Positions 26,603 through 36,000 of a stretch of 64,000 nucleotides of DNA are shown one piece after another (the stretch's first letter is position 1; every line of letters begins with the position of its first letter). Location of the stretch: the NCBI RefSeq assembly GCF_004014775.2, contig NZ_CP042808.1, positions 682,001 to 746,000 of the forward strand, given 5' to 3'. The position numbers and the translations under genes were made by a program. Under the pieces are notes generated by a model. That model was not told where the DNA came from. It saw nothing but the letters and a program-made list of their open reading frames with translations, and did no database searches. The DNA is from Acetobacter oryzoeni. GTDB taxonomy: Bacteria; Pseudomonadota; Alphaproteobacteria; Acetobacterales; Acetobacteraceae.

Positions 26603-27133
26603 ATGGCGCGCCGTGTTTCGACACTGATTTCTCCGCTGCTGCTTCTTGGCGGCTGCTTTTTGCTAAGTGGCTGCTCAGGGAACGAAGCCGCCCGTGCTTT
26701 CGGGCTGGAACGCAGCCTGCCGGATGAATACACGGTTACAACCCGTGCCCCCCTTTCCATGCCGCCATCAGATGAGCTGGTAAAGCCCTCAAAGGGTGAT
26801 GACCGGAGGCAGGATGAAAGTGAACGCCTGCAGGCGCTGGAAACACTTTCCCCCGATGTGGCGCTGCGCGGCACAAACGGTGATACCAGTGAAGGCCAGA
26901 CCATTCTGGTGAACGAGGCCACAGAGGCATCTGATGCGCCAGACCGGGGTGAGCTGGGTGAAGCCGGTTCGGGCTTTGTGCAGGAACTGATGTTCTGGAA
27001 AGGTGGTAAGGCCGGGGCTGTGGTGGATGCAGATGCAGAAAACCGCCGCCTGAAAACCAATGCGGCCCTTGGTAATTCGCCCACCAAAGGGGTTACACCC
27101 ACACAGCACGCCAAAGGTTCCGGTCTGTTCTGA
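26603..27133 (+). CDS. DUF3035 lipoprotein
   Basis: A 176-residue lipoprotein with signal LLSGC (Cys24). The region after it, GLERSLPDEYTVTTRAPLSM, matches the opening of DUF3035 proteins (sometimes called BamF-like), which are typically found beside lspA in alphaproteobacteria. The rest is acidic and likely flexible. The ATG at 26603 has GGAAGG at proper spacing; an ATG six codons upstream is possible. The role is probably at the outer membrane, but this is unproven. Confidence 0.82.
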   Translation: MARRVSTLISPLLLLGGCFLLSGCSGNEAARAFGLERSLPDEYTVTTRAPLSMPPSDELVKPSKGDDRRQDESERLQALETLSPDVALRGTNGDTSEGQTILVNEATEASDAPDRGELGEAGSGFVQELMFWKGGKAGAVVDADAENRRLKTNAALGNSPTKGVTPTQHAKGSGLF

Positions 27134-27150
27134 TCGGAAAGGTCTAACCC

Positions 27151-29085
27151 ATGTCCGGCCTGTTTGCTGAACCCGGTATGGATACAAACCAGCCTGAAAC
27201 GCCGCCCCATGTGCGGCGGCTGCCAGAGGTTATTGTCAACCGCATTGCTGCGGGTGAGGTGATAGAACGCCCCGCCGCAGCAGTGAAGGAACTGGTTGAA
27301 AACGCCATAGATGCAGGTGCCCGCAGGCTGGAGGTTTCTCTGGCTGGCGGGGGTGTGGACCGCATTATCGTCACCGATGATGGTGTGGGCATGTCCGCCG
27401 ATGATCTGGCTTTGGCGGTAGATCGGCACTGCACGTCCAAACTGCGCGATGAAACATTGGTGCATATCAGCACGCTCGGCTTTCGGGGGGAGGCTCTGCC
27501 TTCCATCGGGGCGGCAGCGCGGCTGTGCATTACCTCTCGCCCAAGGGGGGAAAGTGGTGCGTGGCGTATTCGGGTAGAAGGGGGCAAGGTTTCCCCCGTT
27601 GAACCCGCAGCCGGTGCGCCGGGCACCAGTGTGGTGGTGGAAGACCTGTTTTTTGCCACCCCCGCCCGTCGTAAGTTTCTGAAAAGTGCGCGCGTGGAAG
27701 GCCGACACGCTGAAAACGTGGTGCGCCGTCTGGCCTTGGCTGTGCCGCAAACGGCTTTCCGGTTTGTGCTGGATGAGCGCGTGCTGTTTGATCTGCCCGC
27801 GCAGGATATGGCCGCCCGGTCTGCCGCGCTGCTGGACGCCAGCGAGGCGGATGGTTTTTTAGAAATTTCTGGTGAGCGCGATGGCATGACCCTTAGCGGG
27901 TTTATCTGCCCGCCATCAGTTCATCGGTCCACGGCCAATGGGCAGTTCATGCTGGTGAATGGCCGCCCTGTGGTGGACCCGGTGCTTAAAACCGCCGTGC
28001 GCGTGGCCTATAGGCGCGTGATTGAGCCCGGCAGGCACCCTGTGGTGGCGCTTATGCTTACGGTGCCGCCGGATAGGGTGGATGTAAACGTGCACCCGGC
28101 TAAAACGGAACTGCGCTTTGCGGATGAAGCCAGCGTGCGCTCGCTAGTTATTGGCACCATTCAGCGCGCGTTAGAGCATGGGGCTGGCAGTGTGGGTGTG
28201 CGGCCTGTTCTTTCCTCCGCACCACGGCAGGCACGTATTTGGTATCCGCCAGAAAAAGGGGCCGCACCGCCTATTCCGGCTCCTGCGTTTCATGCTCCCG
28301 CGCCAGAGGGTGTGCGGTTTGCAGAAGGCCGCTTGCAGTTTGGTGATGCCCCGGCAGCCAGAACCTTGCCGCCTGTTGCCATGCCTTCACCCGGTGCTGG
28401 GTGGGATGCTCCGGTGGTAAGCGCACCACCGGCAACCGGGCAGGCTGAGCCTGCTTATGGGGCCTCCTTACAGCCAGCGGCGGCAGATCACCCGTTGGGG
28501 GCGGCTATCGCACAGGTGCTGGACACCTATATTCTGGCCGTAGCCGCAGATGGCAGCTTGGTGCTGGTGGATCAGCACGCGGCGCATGAGCGGCTGACGC
28601 ATGAGCGTTTGCGCGCACAGTTTTTAAGCGGGCATGTGCAGGCGCAGCGTTTACTAGTGCCCGATGTAGTGGATCTGCCGCGCGTGCAGGTTGAACTACT
28701 GCTGGCCCGCCAACCCACGCTGGAAAAACTGGGTGTGGAAATTGAAGCCTTTGGCGGCGACTCCGTTTTGGTGCGCGCCTTGCCCGCCATGCTACGTAGC
28801 AGTGATGCCGTAAGCCTGCTGCGTGATCTGGCCGATGAGCTGGAAGCGGATGAAAACGGTGCGCCGGATGAAATGGCAGCACTTGATGGGCGGCTTGATG
28901 CGGTTATTGCCCGCATGGCCTGCCACGGCAGTATTCGGGCCGGGCGCCGGCTGAGCGTGGAAGAAATGAACGCCCTGCTACGCCAGATGGAAGAAACACC
29001 CCGTGCAGGCACGTGCTCACACGGGCGGCCCACGTGGCTGAAGCTCAGCAAGGCCGATCTCGAAAAGTTGTTTGGCCGCCGTTAG
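27151..29085 (+). CDS. mutL: DNA mismatch repair protein MutL
   Basis: A GHKL ATPase of 644 residues. The N-terminal ATP site has motif I (VKELVENAIDAGA), DDGVGM and STLGFRGEALPSI. The transducer region contains NGRPVVD and VDVNVHPAKTELRF. A Pro/Ala-rich linker (about 370-440) leads to the C-terminal dimerisation domain with LVLVDQHAAHERL. The CPxCxHGRP-like ending is present as CSHGRPTWLKLS. The DQHAAHERLTHE segment is compatible with the endonuclease motif DQHAxxERxxxE. It is cotranscribed after the DUF3035 gene. Confidence 0.96.
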   Translation: MSGLFAEPGMDTNQPETPPHVRRLPEVIVNRIAAGEVIERPAAAVKELVENAIDAGARRLEVSLAGGGVDRIIVTDDGVGMSADDLALAVDRHCTSKLRDETLVHISTLGFRGEALPSIGAAARLCITSRPRGESGAWRIRVEGGKVSPVEPAAGAPGTSVVVEDLFFATPARRKFLKSARVEGRHAENVVRRLALAVPQTAFRFVLDERVLFDLPAQDMAARSAALLDASEADGFLEISGERDGMTLSGFICPPSVHRSTANGQFMLVNGRPVVDPVLKTAVRVAYRRVIEPGRHPVVALMLTVPPDRVDVNVHPAKTELRFADEASVRSLVIGTIQRALEHGAGSVGVRPVLSSAPRQARIWYPPEKGAAPPIPAPAFHAPAPEGVRFAEGRLQFGDAPAARTLPPVAMPSPGAGWDAPVVSAPPATGQAEPAYGASLQPAAADHPLGAAIAQVLDTYILAVAADGSLVLVDQHAAHERLTHERLRAQFLSGHVQAQRLLVPDVVDLPRVQVELLLARQPTLEKLGVEIEAFGGDSVLVRALPAMLRSSDAVSLLRDLADELEADENGAPDEMAALDGRLDAVIARMACHGSIRAGRRLSVEEMNALLRQMEETPRAGTCSHGRPTWLKLSKADLEKLFGRR

Positions 29086-29203
29086 GGATATGGCTGTTCT
29101 GCGTAGTGTGATCGGCTGAACGTGAACGGCCACCTGCTGGCATCAGCCCGCAAAAAAGAGCAGGTTTGCAGCATCTTCATATAACCTGAATGGTGGTGAT
29201 GCC

Positions 29204-30721
29204 GTGCAGCCCATCCTGCTTTCGCTCATAACCTATCTTCCTCTTGTTGCGGCGCTGGTGGCATTTTTTGCTCCTGGCAGGCCAGAACAGCAGGATAGTA
29301 CAGCCCGGTGGGTTGGGCTGTGGAGCAGCCTGATCACCCTTGGCCTTAGCGTGCTGATGTGGCTGGAGTTTGATCCCGCCCAGCCCGGTCTGCAATTTGA
29401 AACACGCCTGCGCTGGATGGGGGATTACGGTATTTCCTACCATACGGGGGTAGATGGCATTAGCCTGGTGTTCATTCTGCTTACAGCGTTTTTAACCCCG
29501 TTGGCGCTGGGGGCAGGCTGGCGCAGTGTGTGCACACAGGGGCGGCAGTTTGTAGCCGCCATGCTGGCGCTGGAAACAGCCTTGTTTGGCCTGTTTTCTG
29601 CACAGGATATGCTGCTGTTTTACGTGTTTTACGAAGCAACGCTTATTCCCGGTAGCCTGATGATAGGCGTTTGGGGTGGGCCAAAGCGCGTTTGGGCTTC
29701 GCTTCAGTTCTTTCTGTTTACGTTTGGTGGCTCGCTGTTCATGTTGGTGGGGCTTATCACCATGTGGCTGCAAACGGGCACTACGGATATTCCGGCCTTA
29801 ATGCACGCGGGCTTCTCCCAGCCCTTGCAGGGGTGGTTGCTGCTGGCCTTTCTGTTGGCCTTTGGTGTTAAACTGCCGCTGTTTCCGCTGCACGCATGGT
29901 TGCCCGATGCGTATTCCGAGGCCCCAACACCGGCATCGGCCATGCTGTCTGGCGTGCTTTCCAAAACCGGGGCTTACGGGCTGTTGCGCTTTGGGGTGCT
30001 GATGTTTCCCGATGCTGTGCGGCTGTTTGCGCCCTATGTGCTGGCGCTTGGGGTTGTGGCCATTATTTATGCAGCCTTTGTGGCCTTTGCCCAAACAGAC
30101 ATGAAACGCGTGATTGCGTATTCCTCCTTTTCCCACATGGGCATGATTGCCGTGGGCCTGTTTACGCTGACAGCGGAAGGCATTGATGGCGCAATCTTTC
30201 AGATGCTCTCGCATGGGGTGGTAATTGCCGCGCTGTTCTTCTGTGTGGCAGCGGTGGCGTGGCGGTCTGAAACCCAGCAGATTGATGCGCTGGGTGGCGT
30301 TGCGCGCCAGATGCCAGTGTTGGCTTTGTTGGCTATGCTGTTCACAATGGCCAATGTGGGGCTGCCGGGCACAGGCTCCTTTGTTGGGGAGTTGCTGGTG
30401 CTTATGGGCGCTGTGCATGTATCCTTCTGGGTGGCATTGCTGGCAGGCAGCACCATGATTATGGGGGCGGTTTACATGCTCTCATTGTATCGGCGGGTGC
30501 TGTTTGGGGGCGTAAAAGGCACGGTCAGCCTGCTGCGAGACCTGACAGCCGCAGAAATTGCCGTGCTGGCCCCGCTGGCCATTGTTACATTGTGGATGGG
30601 TGTGCACCCGGGCAGCTTTACCCGGTTGTTTGACCCCGTGATTATGCAGGCTATTCACGGCAGCGCGGCCAATGTGGCTTCGGCTGCTGGCCACAGCGTT
30701 TTGCATGTGGCGGCCCGTTAA
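29204..30721 (+). CDS. nuoM: NADH-quinone oxidoreductase subunit M (NuoM), stand-alone gene
   Basis: A 505-residue membrane protein with about 14 helices, an antiporter-like proton-pumping subunit of complex I. The residues that matter for pumping are present: E144 (FYEATLIP), K223 (GVKLPLFPLHAWLPDA), K254 (VLSKTGAYG), the HMG/SH motifs (SFSHMGM) and E396 (SFVGELLVL). It starts at a GTG with only a weak ribosome site. No other nuo gene is in the window; mutL lies upstream and an exporter downstream. Either the rest of complex I lies elsewhere or this is an orphan paralogue. Confidence 0.9.
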   Translation: MQPILLSLITYLPLVAALVAFFAPGRPEQQDSTARWVGLWSSLITLGLSVLMWLEFDPAQPGLQFETRLRWMGDYGISYHTGVDGISLVFILLTAFLTPLALGAGWRSVCTQGRQFVAAMLALETALFGLFSAQDMLLFYVFYEATLIPGSLMIGVWGGPKRVWASLQFFLFTFGGSLFMLVGLITMWLQTGTTDIPALMHAGFSQPLQGWLLLAFLLAFGVKLPLFPLHAWLPDAYSEAPTPASAMLSGVLSKTGAYGLLRFGVLMFPDAVRLFAPYVLALGVVAIIYAAFVAFAQTDMKRVIAYSSFSHMGMIAVGLFTLTAEGIDGAIFQMLSHGVVIAALFFCVAAVAWRSETQQIDALGGVARQMPVLALLAMLFTMANVGLPGTGSFVGELLVLMGAVHVSFWVALLAGSTMIMGAVYMLSLYRRVLFGGVKGTVSLLRDLTAAEIAVLAPLAIVTLWMGVHPGSFTRLFDPVIMQAIHGSAANVASAAGHSVLHVAAR

Positions 30722-30745
30722 CAGGGGTTAAAAGCGTAGGTTCTT

Positions 30746-31672
30746 CTAGTTAGGCAGTTCTGGCACATCTCGTGCTGGAGCTGCCTTTTGTTTTGATGTG
30801 CCGGGGCTGAGAATAATACCGGCCGATGCCGCCACTACGCATAAAATACCGCAGAGCTGAAGGGGAGATGGCGTTTCGTGCAGGATAACCGCGCCAGCCA
30901 CCGTGGCGCATACGGGTTCCAGACTGCTGAGAATGCCGATATCGCGGGCGTTCAGATTCTGCATGGCCAGCATTTCCAAAGAATAGGGCAGGGCGGAAGA
31001 ACAGAACGCCACCAATACCCCCAGCCCCAACATGGCGGGGGCTGAAAAGCCGATAATCAGGGCTGGCACAAAGCAGGGCAAAAACACCACGCACGCACCG
31101 CACGCCATGCCCAGTGCGCAGGCATGTGCCCCCGGTACTTTGCCAGCCACACGCTGCCCAAACAGAATATATAGTGCCCAGCAGAGCGCGGCCAACAGGG
31201 CAAACCCCACACCTGCAAAATCGGTTTTGGTGGAGGCTGAAGGGTTAAGCACCAGTGCCAGCCCCAATATGGTAAGCAGAATCCAGCCAATATCAGAAAG
31301 TTTGCGAGAGCCCACAAAAGCTACAACAAGCGGGCCAATGAACTCCAATGTAACCGTAGTACCCAGCGGTATATGCTGGAGCGCCAGATAAAAAAAGGCG
31401 TTCATGCCTGTCATGGCCAAGCCATAAGGCAGCACCAGCCGCAAAACAGGGCCTGACAGAAACCTCCAGCTTCTAAAAAGCGGCACCAGCATAAATGCCG
31501 CCAGACAAACGCGCAGGCCAACCACCCCAGATGTGCCAAATACCGGAAAGATGGATTTGGCAATGGAAGAGCCAAACTGAATGCACACCATGCTGACCAG
31601 AAGTTGAGACAGCGCTAGCAGGCGTGCGCGAAGGGGCAGGGCAGCAGCGGCAGAAGAGGGGGCTGCTGTCAT
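30746..31672 (-). CDS. EamA/RhtA-family amino-acid (threonine/homoserine) exporter
   Basis: A 308-residue inner-membrane protein with ten predicted helices, in two EamA repeats. The segments YLALQHIPLGTTVTLEFIGPL and ALPYSLEMLAMQNLNARDIG are close to the RhtA group, which exports threonine and homoserine. The first two-thirds and the SSLEPVCATVAGAVIL segment show the duplicated EamA pattern. The ATG at 31672 was preferred to a GTG two codons upstream. It follows no obvious partner; parE lies downstream in its own unit. The substrate is not certain. Confidence 0.85.
   Translation of the reverse strand: MTAAPSSAAAALPLRARLLALSQLLVSMVCIQFGSSIAKSIFPVFGTSGVVGLRVCLAAFMLVPLFRSWRFLSGPVLRLVLPYGLAMTGMNAFFYLALQHIPLGTTVTLEFIGPLVVAFVGSRKLSDIGWILLTILGLALVLNPSASTKTDFAGVGFALLAALCWALYILFGQRVAGKVPGAHACALGMACGACVVFLPCFVPALIIGFSAPAMLGLGVLVAFCSSALPYSLEMLAMQNLNARDIGILSSLEPVCATVAGAVILHETPSPLQLCGILCVVAASAGIILSPGTSKQKAAPARDVPELPN
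30752..30789 (+). terminator. Terminator of nuoM, inside the 3' end of the rhtA-like gene
   Basis: AGGCAG...CTGCCT arms with an inner GCAC/GTGC pairing are followed by a T-run on the plus strand. The element lies in the last codons of the convergent exporter gene. Confidence 0.65.
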
Positions 31673-31741
31673 GCACACCCATATAGTGGCAGATGCACAA
31701 GCCCTATGATGGGTTGCCCATCTGCCGCGTTGGAGAGCGGG

Positions 31742-33781
31742 TTAGACATCCAGCAGGTCATCCACTGTGCGTGCATGTTCCTGAATGAAGGCAAAGCGCA
31801 GCTCTGGCTTGCGGCCCATCAGGCTTTCTACCCGCTGGCGTGTTGAAAGCCTGTCTTCCTGCGGGGTGACCACGCGCAGCAGGGTGCGGCGCTTGGGGTC
31901 CATTGTTGTTTCTTTCAGATCCCCCGGCGGCATTTCCCCCAGCCCTTTAAAGCGGGAGACATCAATTTTGCCGCGCGCCTTGAACTCGGTTTTCATTTTG
32001 CGGTCACGGTCTGCATCATCCATGGCGTAAACCGATTTTGCGCCTTGTGTCAGGCGGTACAGCGGGGGCTGGGCCAGATACAGGTGGCCGTTACGGATAA
32101 GCTCCGGCAACTCACGATAAAAGAATGTCATGAGTAGCGAGGCAATGTGCGCGCCGTCTACGTCTGCGTCAGTCATGATAATCACGCGGCCGTAGCGCAG
32201 CTTGGAAAGATCGAATCTATCGCCAGATCCGCAGCCCAGCGCTTCAATCAGATCACGCAGTTCCTGATTGTTACGTAATTTTTCTGCGGTGGCGCTGGCA
32301 ACGTTAAGAATCTTCCCGCGCAGGGGCAAAACGGCCTGTGTTTCTCGGTTACGGGCCTGTTTGGCCGAACCACCTGCCGAGTCGCCCTCCACCAGAAAGA
32401 TTTCTGTATCCGGGGCAAACTCCTTGGTGCAATCCGTTAGCTTGCCGGGCAGGCGCAGGCGGCGTGTCGCACTTTTGCGCGGTGTTTCCTTCTGCTCCTT
32501 ACGGCGCAGGCGTTCTTCCGCACGTTCTATGGCAAAGCCCAGCAGTGTATCTGCCTGTGGCGGGTTTTGTGCCAGCCAGTGGTCAAACCTGTCACGCAGA
32601 GCCGTTTCCACCAGCTTGCTGGCACCAGATGAGGTGAGTTTTTCCTTGGTCTGGCCCTGAAACTGCGGATCACGAATAAATACGGACAGCCGCCCGGCAC
32701 TCATGCCCAGCACATCTTCCGCCGTAATGGCGGAGGCTTTTTTGATGGAGCGTTGGTCTCCCCAAGCGCGCAGGCCTTTTACCAGCGCGTTGCGGAATCC
32801 GGTTTCATGCGTGCCGCCCTGCGGGGTGGGGATGGTGTTACAGTAAGATACCAGAGAGGCCGGGCCGTTTTCTAAAAACGCTACGGCCCATTCCACCTTG
32901 CCGTTATCTGTGCCGTCTGCTGCGGGCGGCAGAGGGGCTTCTCCGGCCCACAGAGGGGTGAGCAGCGGAGCCTTAGGGCCAAGCTCGTCCGTCAGGCTGT
33001 CTGCCAACCCACCGGGGAAGTGCAGGGTGGCTTCTGCCGGGGTTTCATCCCCCGCTTTAATCAGCGCCGGATCGCAGGACCAACGGATGGTGACGCCACG
33101 GAACAGAAACGCCTTGGAACGGCAAAGCCGATAAAGGCGGGAAGGCACAAACACATGCGTGCCAAAAATTTCCGGGTCTGGCTGAAAGCTGATCTGCGTG
33201 CCGCGCCGGTTGGGGGCTGCGCCCACTTTTTCCAGCTTGGTTACGGGTTTGCCGCGTTCATACACCTGTTTCCACACGGTGCGATCACGCGCAATTTCCA
33301 CTTCCATACGGGTGGAAAGCGCATTCACCACAGAAGAGCCAACCCCGTGCAAGCCGCCGGATGTGGCATATGCCTTGCCAGAAAACTTACCGCCCGCATG
33401 CAGGGTGGTCAGAATAACTTCCAGCGCAGAACGATCGGGAAAGCGCGGGTGCGGGTCCACCGGAATACCGCGCCCGTTATCACGGATTGTCAGGCGGTTT
33501 TCCGTATCCAGCCGCACATCAATGGTGTTGGCATGGCCTGCCACGGCTTCATCCATGGCGTTATCAAGAATTTCCGCCGCCAGATGGTGCAGGGCACTTT
33601 CATCTGTGCCGCCAATATACATGCCGGGGCGGCGGCGTACGGGTTCCAGACCCTCCAGAACCTCAATGGCGCTGGCATCATAGGCCTGTGCAGCGCCTGC
33701 CGGCGTGCCCGGCTTGGCATCGTGGGTTTTGCCGGTGGAGGATTTGCGGGCTGGTGGGGTATTGGAAAACAGATCGCTCAT
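31742..33781 (-). CDS. parE: DNA topoisomerase IV subunit B
   Basis: The ATPase subunit that unlinks daughter chromosomes. The GHKL site has EILDNAMDEAVAGH and DNGRGIPVD; the ATP lid is GGLHGVGSSVVNALS. The toprim region has EGDSAGGSAKQ and MTDADVDGAHI. Its length, 679, and lack of the long insertion argue for ParE instead of GyrB. The PHPRFPDRSALEVILTTLHAG segment is also ParE-like. parC is not in the window. Confidence 0.95.
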   Translation of the reverse strand: MSDLFSNTPPARKSSTGKTHDAKPGTPAGAAQAYDASAIEVLEGLEPVRRRPGMYIGGTDESALHHLAAEILDNAMDEAVAGHANTIDVRLDTENRLTIRDNGRGIPVDPHPRFPDRSALEVILTTLHAGGKFSGKAYATSGGLHGVGSSVVNALSTRMEVEIARDRTVWKQVYERGKPVTKLEKVGAAPNRRGTQISFQPDPEIFGTHVFVPSRLYRLCRSKAFLFRGVTIRWSCDPALIKAGDETPAEATLHFPGGLADSLTDELGPKAPLLTPLWAGEAPLPPAADGTDNGKVEWAVAFLENGPASLVSYCNTIPTPQGGTHETGFRNALVKGLRAWGDQRSIKKASAITAEDVLGMSAGRLSVFIRDPQFQGQTKEKLTSSGASKLVETALRDRFDHWLAQNPPQADTLLGFAIERAEERLRRKEQKETPRKSATRRLRLPGKLTDCTKEFAPDTEIFLVEGDSAGGSAKQARNRETQAVLPLRGKILNVASATAEKLRNNQELRDLIEALGCGSGDRFDLSKLRYGRVIIMTDADVDGAHIASLLMTFFYRELPELIRNGHLYLAQPPLYRLTQGAKSVYAMDDADRDRKMKTEFKARGKIDVSRFKGLGEMPPGDLKETTMDPKRRTLLRVVTPQEDRLSTRQRVESLMGRKPELRFAFIQEHARTVDDLLDV

Positions 33782-33886
33782 GCGGGAAATCTGTCCCGCG
33801 TTGGCGCTGATTCGTCAAGCGTAGTGGTGAGGGGGCGGCAAGCTTTTAACAGCTTCCTTGCCAAAGCCCCCTTACCAGAAGGCTTT

Positions 33887-34414
33887 TTAGGCGCGGCGTG
33901 TGGTACGGCGGCGCGTAGTGGTATGTGTTGTGGAGCGGGAAGCAGAAGGCGCTGCGCAGGTTTCAAAAGAAGCAGGCTGCGTGACGTCCTTTGCATCGGA
34001 ATAGCTGGAAAGATCTTCCCCGCTTTCCAGTGCGTTCACTTCATCAAACATGGCAAGGCGCTGCTGGCAGAAAATGGTGCCGGACTGCAGGCCACGTTCA
34101 GACTGCACATTGGCCAGCTGCGTGATGTAATCATCATGCTCCTGCTGGGCACGGCGGCCATAGGTGGTGCGGAAGTAGCCGTTCAGGCGTTCTTCTTCCC
34201 GCAGAAGGGTGGTGCGGAACTTGGCCACGAATGAGTTGTACCGATCCTGCGCATTGCAAGACAGCGCAGTTACCATCAATTCGCTTTTAAGGCCCTGCAC
34301 GTTAAAGGCTTCGTGCGCAGGGGAGTGGCCACATTCGCTGGCGGCAAAGGAAGCCGAGCTGTGCAGAACGCCCGCGGCAAGAACCCCCGCGGCAAGGAAA
34401 CGGGAAAAGGACAT
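33887..34414 (-). CDS. Secreted protein of unknown function
   Basis: A 175-residue protein with a good signal peptide (cleavage after ASFA near residue 28). It has four cysteines in the mature part (ECGH, LSCN, IFCQQR, ETCAAP), possibly two disulfides. The middle is helical; the C-terminus ends in a Thr/Arg-rich tail (SRSTTHTTTRRRTTRRA). I do not recognise a domain. The ATG at 34414 has GGAGG six bases upstream. A long intergenic region of 389 bases separates it from the divergent lipoprotein gene. Confidence 0.8.
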   Translation of the reverse strand: MSFSRFLAAGVLAAGVLHSSASFAASECGHSPAHEAFNVQGLKSELMVTALSCNAQDRYNSFVAKFRTTLLREEERLNGYFRTTYGRRAQQEHDDYITQLANVQSERGLQSGTIFCQQRLAMFDEVNALESGEDLSSYSDAKDVTQPASFETCAAPSASRSTTHTTTRRRTTRRA

Positions 34415-34803
34415 AGTACCTCCGACAGATGCTGGGAAGGGAATACCGCATTCACGCAAGAAAGAAACCGGTATTTTTTCATACCGTCTGCCTGCTTTGG
34501 CAGTTGCGGGTAAGCCAGCATGTTATTTTGGCGTAAAAGTTGGGAAAATAGGCGGCTCTGTTTAACAGAATATTTGCGGTTAAAAGATGTTTTCGCGCAT
34601 TTGTGTGAAAGTTGATATGCGACAAGCTGCCCAGCTGTGCTGTATGCCTCTTCCTTCCTGCTGCGGGATGTTTTAAAGGCAAATGCGAATCACGCTTTGT
34701 GGGTAGGGGGCAGATGCCCGATTTGGGCCTCTTTCCATTCACCTCTGAAGCGTGCACAAGAGATTGCAAGTTTTAATTGATACAACAGAAGCGGAGCTGT
34801 CGA
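34415..34803. other. Divergent intergenic region, 389 bases, no gene seen
   Basis: Between two divergent genes for exported proteins. It contains a 6-bp hairpin (CGGTAT...ATACCG at 34469-34486) with a T-rich loop, and other weak repeats. I see no tRNA, known riboswitch or credible reading frame. It presumably holds both promoters; a small RNA cannot be excluded. Confidence 0.5.
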
Positions 34804-35331
34804 GTGCGCTTACGAGGAATTGCCGGTTTGGCGCTAACTGGTGGGATGCTTGCCGGCTGTGCAACAACGGGCGGCCCTATTCATATCGGGTCCCCCAATC
34901 CCTTTGGGTATCTTAAAAAGTCTGCCGTGTGCAGCACAACGCCTATCAAGAAAGAGGCTGACGGCTCCCTTTCCACCACCATGACCGTGCGGTCTGATGA
35001 TGGTCTGTGCGAAGTGCTGGTAGATCAGCCCGGTGGCAAGCCGTATGCATCCTTTGGGGTTTCTCCTGCGCCAGAACACGGCAAGGCGTTCCTGTACACG
35101 CTGGATAGCGATACGCACGTAACCTACACCCCCACACTGGGTTATGCTGGGCAGGATACGTTTACGGTTATCCTTATTCCCGGCCCCGGCCAGCAGCGCA
35201 CACGCCTGACAGTAACCGCTCAGGTAGATGCAACTGGCGTGGTTATTCCGCACCCGGCTGTAGAAGCACCTGCTGTGGAAGCTCCTAAAAAGAAAGCAGT
35301 GGTGCGCAAGGCTGTTACGCGTAAGCGCTAA
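34804..35331 (+). CDS. Putative lipoprotein with Ig-like fold
   Basis: A 175-residue protein. The signal peptide ends in MLAGC and lipidation is expected there. The mature part has a beta-rich region ending in YTPTLGYAGQDTFTVILIP, the pattern of Ig-like/cadherin-like repeats. The tail is Pro/Ala and then Lys/Arg-rich (KKKAVVRKAVTRKR). A GTG start at 34804 with GGAG upstream fits best; a TTG nine codons earlier is less likely. Function unknown, perhaps in the cell envelope. Confidence 0.75.
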   Translation: MRLRGIAGLALTGGMLAGCATTGGPIHIGSPNPFGYLKKSAVCSTTPIKKEADGSLSTTMTVRSDDGLCEVLVDQPGGKPYASFGVSPAPEHGKAFLYTLDSDTHVTYTPTLGYAGQDTFTVILIPGPGQQRTRLTVTAQVDATGVVIPHPAVEAPAVEAPKKKAVVRKAVTRKR

Positions 35332-35365
35332 TCTGCCCTGCGACCCAACTTTTGGGTGATGACAT

Positions 35366-35403
35366 AAAAAACGGTGCCCCAGAAATGGAGCACCGTTTTT
35401 TTT
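35366..35403. terminator. Bidirectional terminator
   Basis: ACGGTGC...GCACCGT arms (with inner CC/GG pairs) are flanked by A and T runs. The hairpin lies between the plus-strand lipoprotein gene and the minus-strand Rrf2 gene. Confidence 0.9.
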
Positions 35404-35454
35404 ATGCCGTGACGCTCCGGGCAAAACCCGGTAGCGCGTTGGGCCGAATAGAAC

Positions 35455-35904
35455 TTAAATGGAAAACGTAATGGGCTCGGCCAGCGGGCGTTTCAGGCCA
35501 GCGGATTCTGCCTGTTTTACCAGATCATCCAGCGTGGTCTTGTTCATCTGCGTAATCAGTTTCTGATCAAACTTATCCCAACACGGGGCCAGAACTTTCT
35601 GGAACAACGCACCCTGTGGGCCATCATTGGCATCAGCATCTGTGTTCAACACAGCTTCAATAATATCCACCAAGGAAATATCGCGCCGGGGGCGGCCAAG
35701 CCGATAACCCCCACGGGGGCCACGAATGCTTTCCAGCAAACCAGAACGGGAAAGAGCCTGAAGCAGTGGTTCTATGCCACGCCGCGCCAGTTCGGAGCGT
35801 TCTGCAATATCAGCAGCACTTACCGTGCCGGAACGCCCGGCGTAAAACGCAACATCCAGCATAATAAGAACGGCGGTCATGGCTCTATCACGACGGAGGA
35901 TCAT
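35455..35904 (-). CDS. Rrf2-family transcriptional regulator
   Basis: A 149-residue winged-helix regulator. The N-terminal HTH (ISAERS-like SAADIAERSELARRGIEPLLQAL) is followed by the wing with RGPRGGYRLGRP, the Rrf2 signature, and a helical dimerisation segment. It has only one cysteine (APCWDKF), so an IscR/RirA-type iron-sulfur cluster is unlikely. It is divergent from cysK with 153 bases between, and by analogy with CymR it may control cysteine synthesis; this is inference. Confidence 0.92.
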   Translation of the reverse strand: MILRRDRAMTAVLIMLDVAFYAGRSGTVSAADIAERSELARRGIEPLLQALSRSGLLESIRGPRGGYRLGRPRRDISLVDIIEAVLNTDADANDGPQGALFQKVLAPCWDKFDQKLITQMNKTTLDDLVKQAESAGLKRPLAEPITFSI

Positions 35905-36000
35905 GCAAAACAGTCCCTGTCCTGGTTGGGGTATGGTTGATCATGTTTTATTTCCAGATCTTATGTTCAGTATAGCAGCACAGATATGGTTTATCTACGC

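Noticed and set aside
26443..27750. A 435-codon open frame antisense to the DUF3035 gene and mutL
   Set aside because: Shadow of two well-supported genes, without domains.
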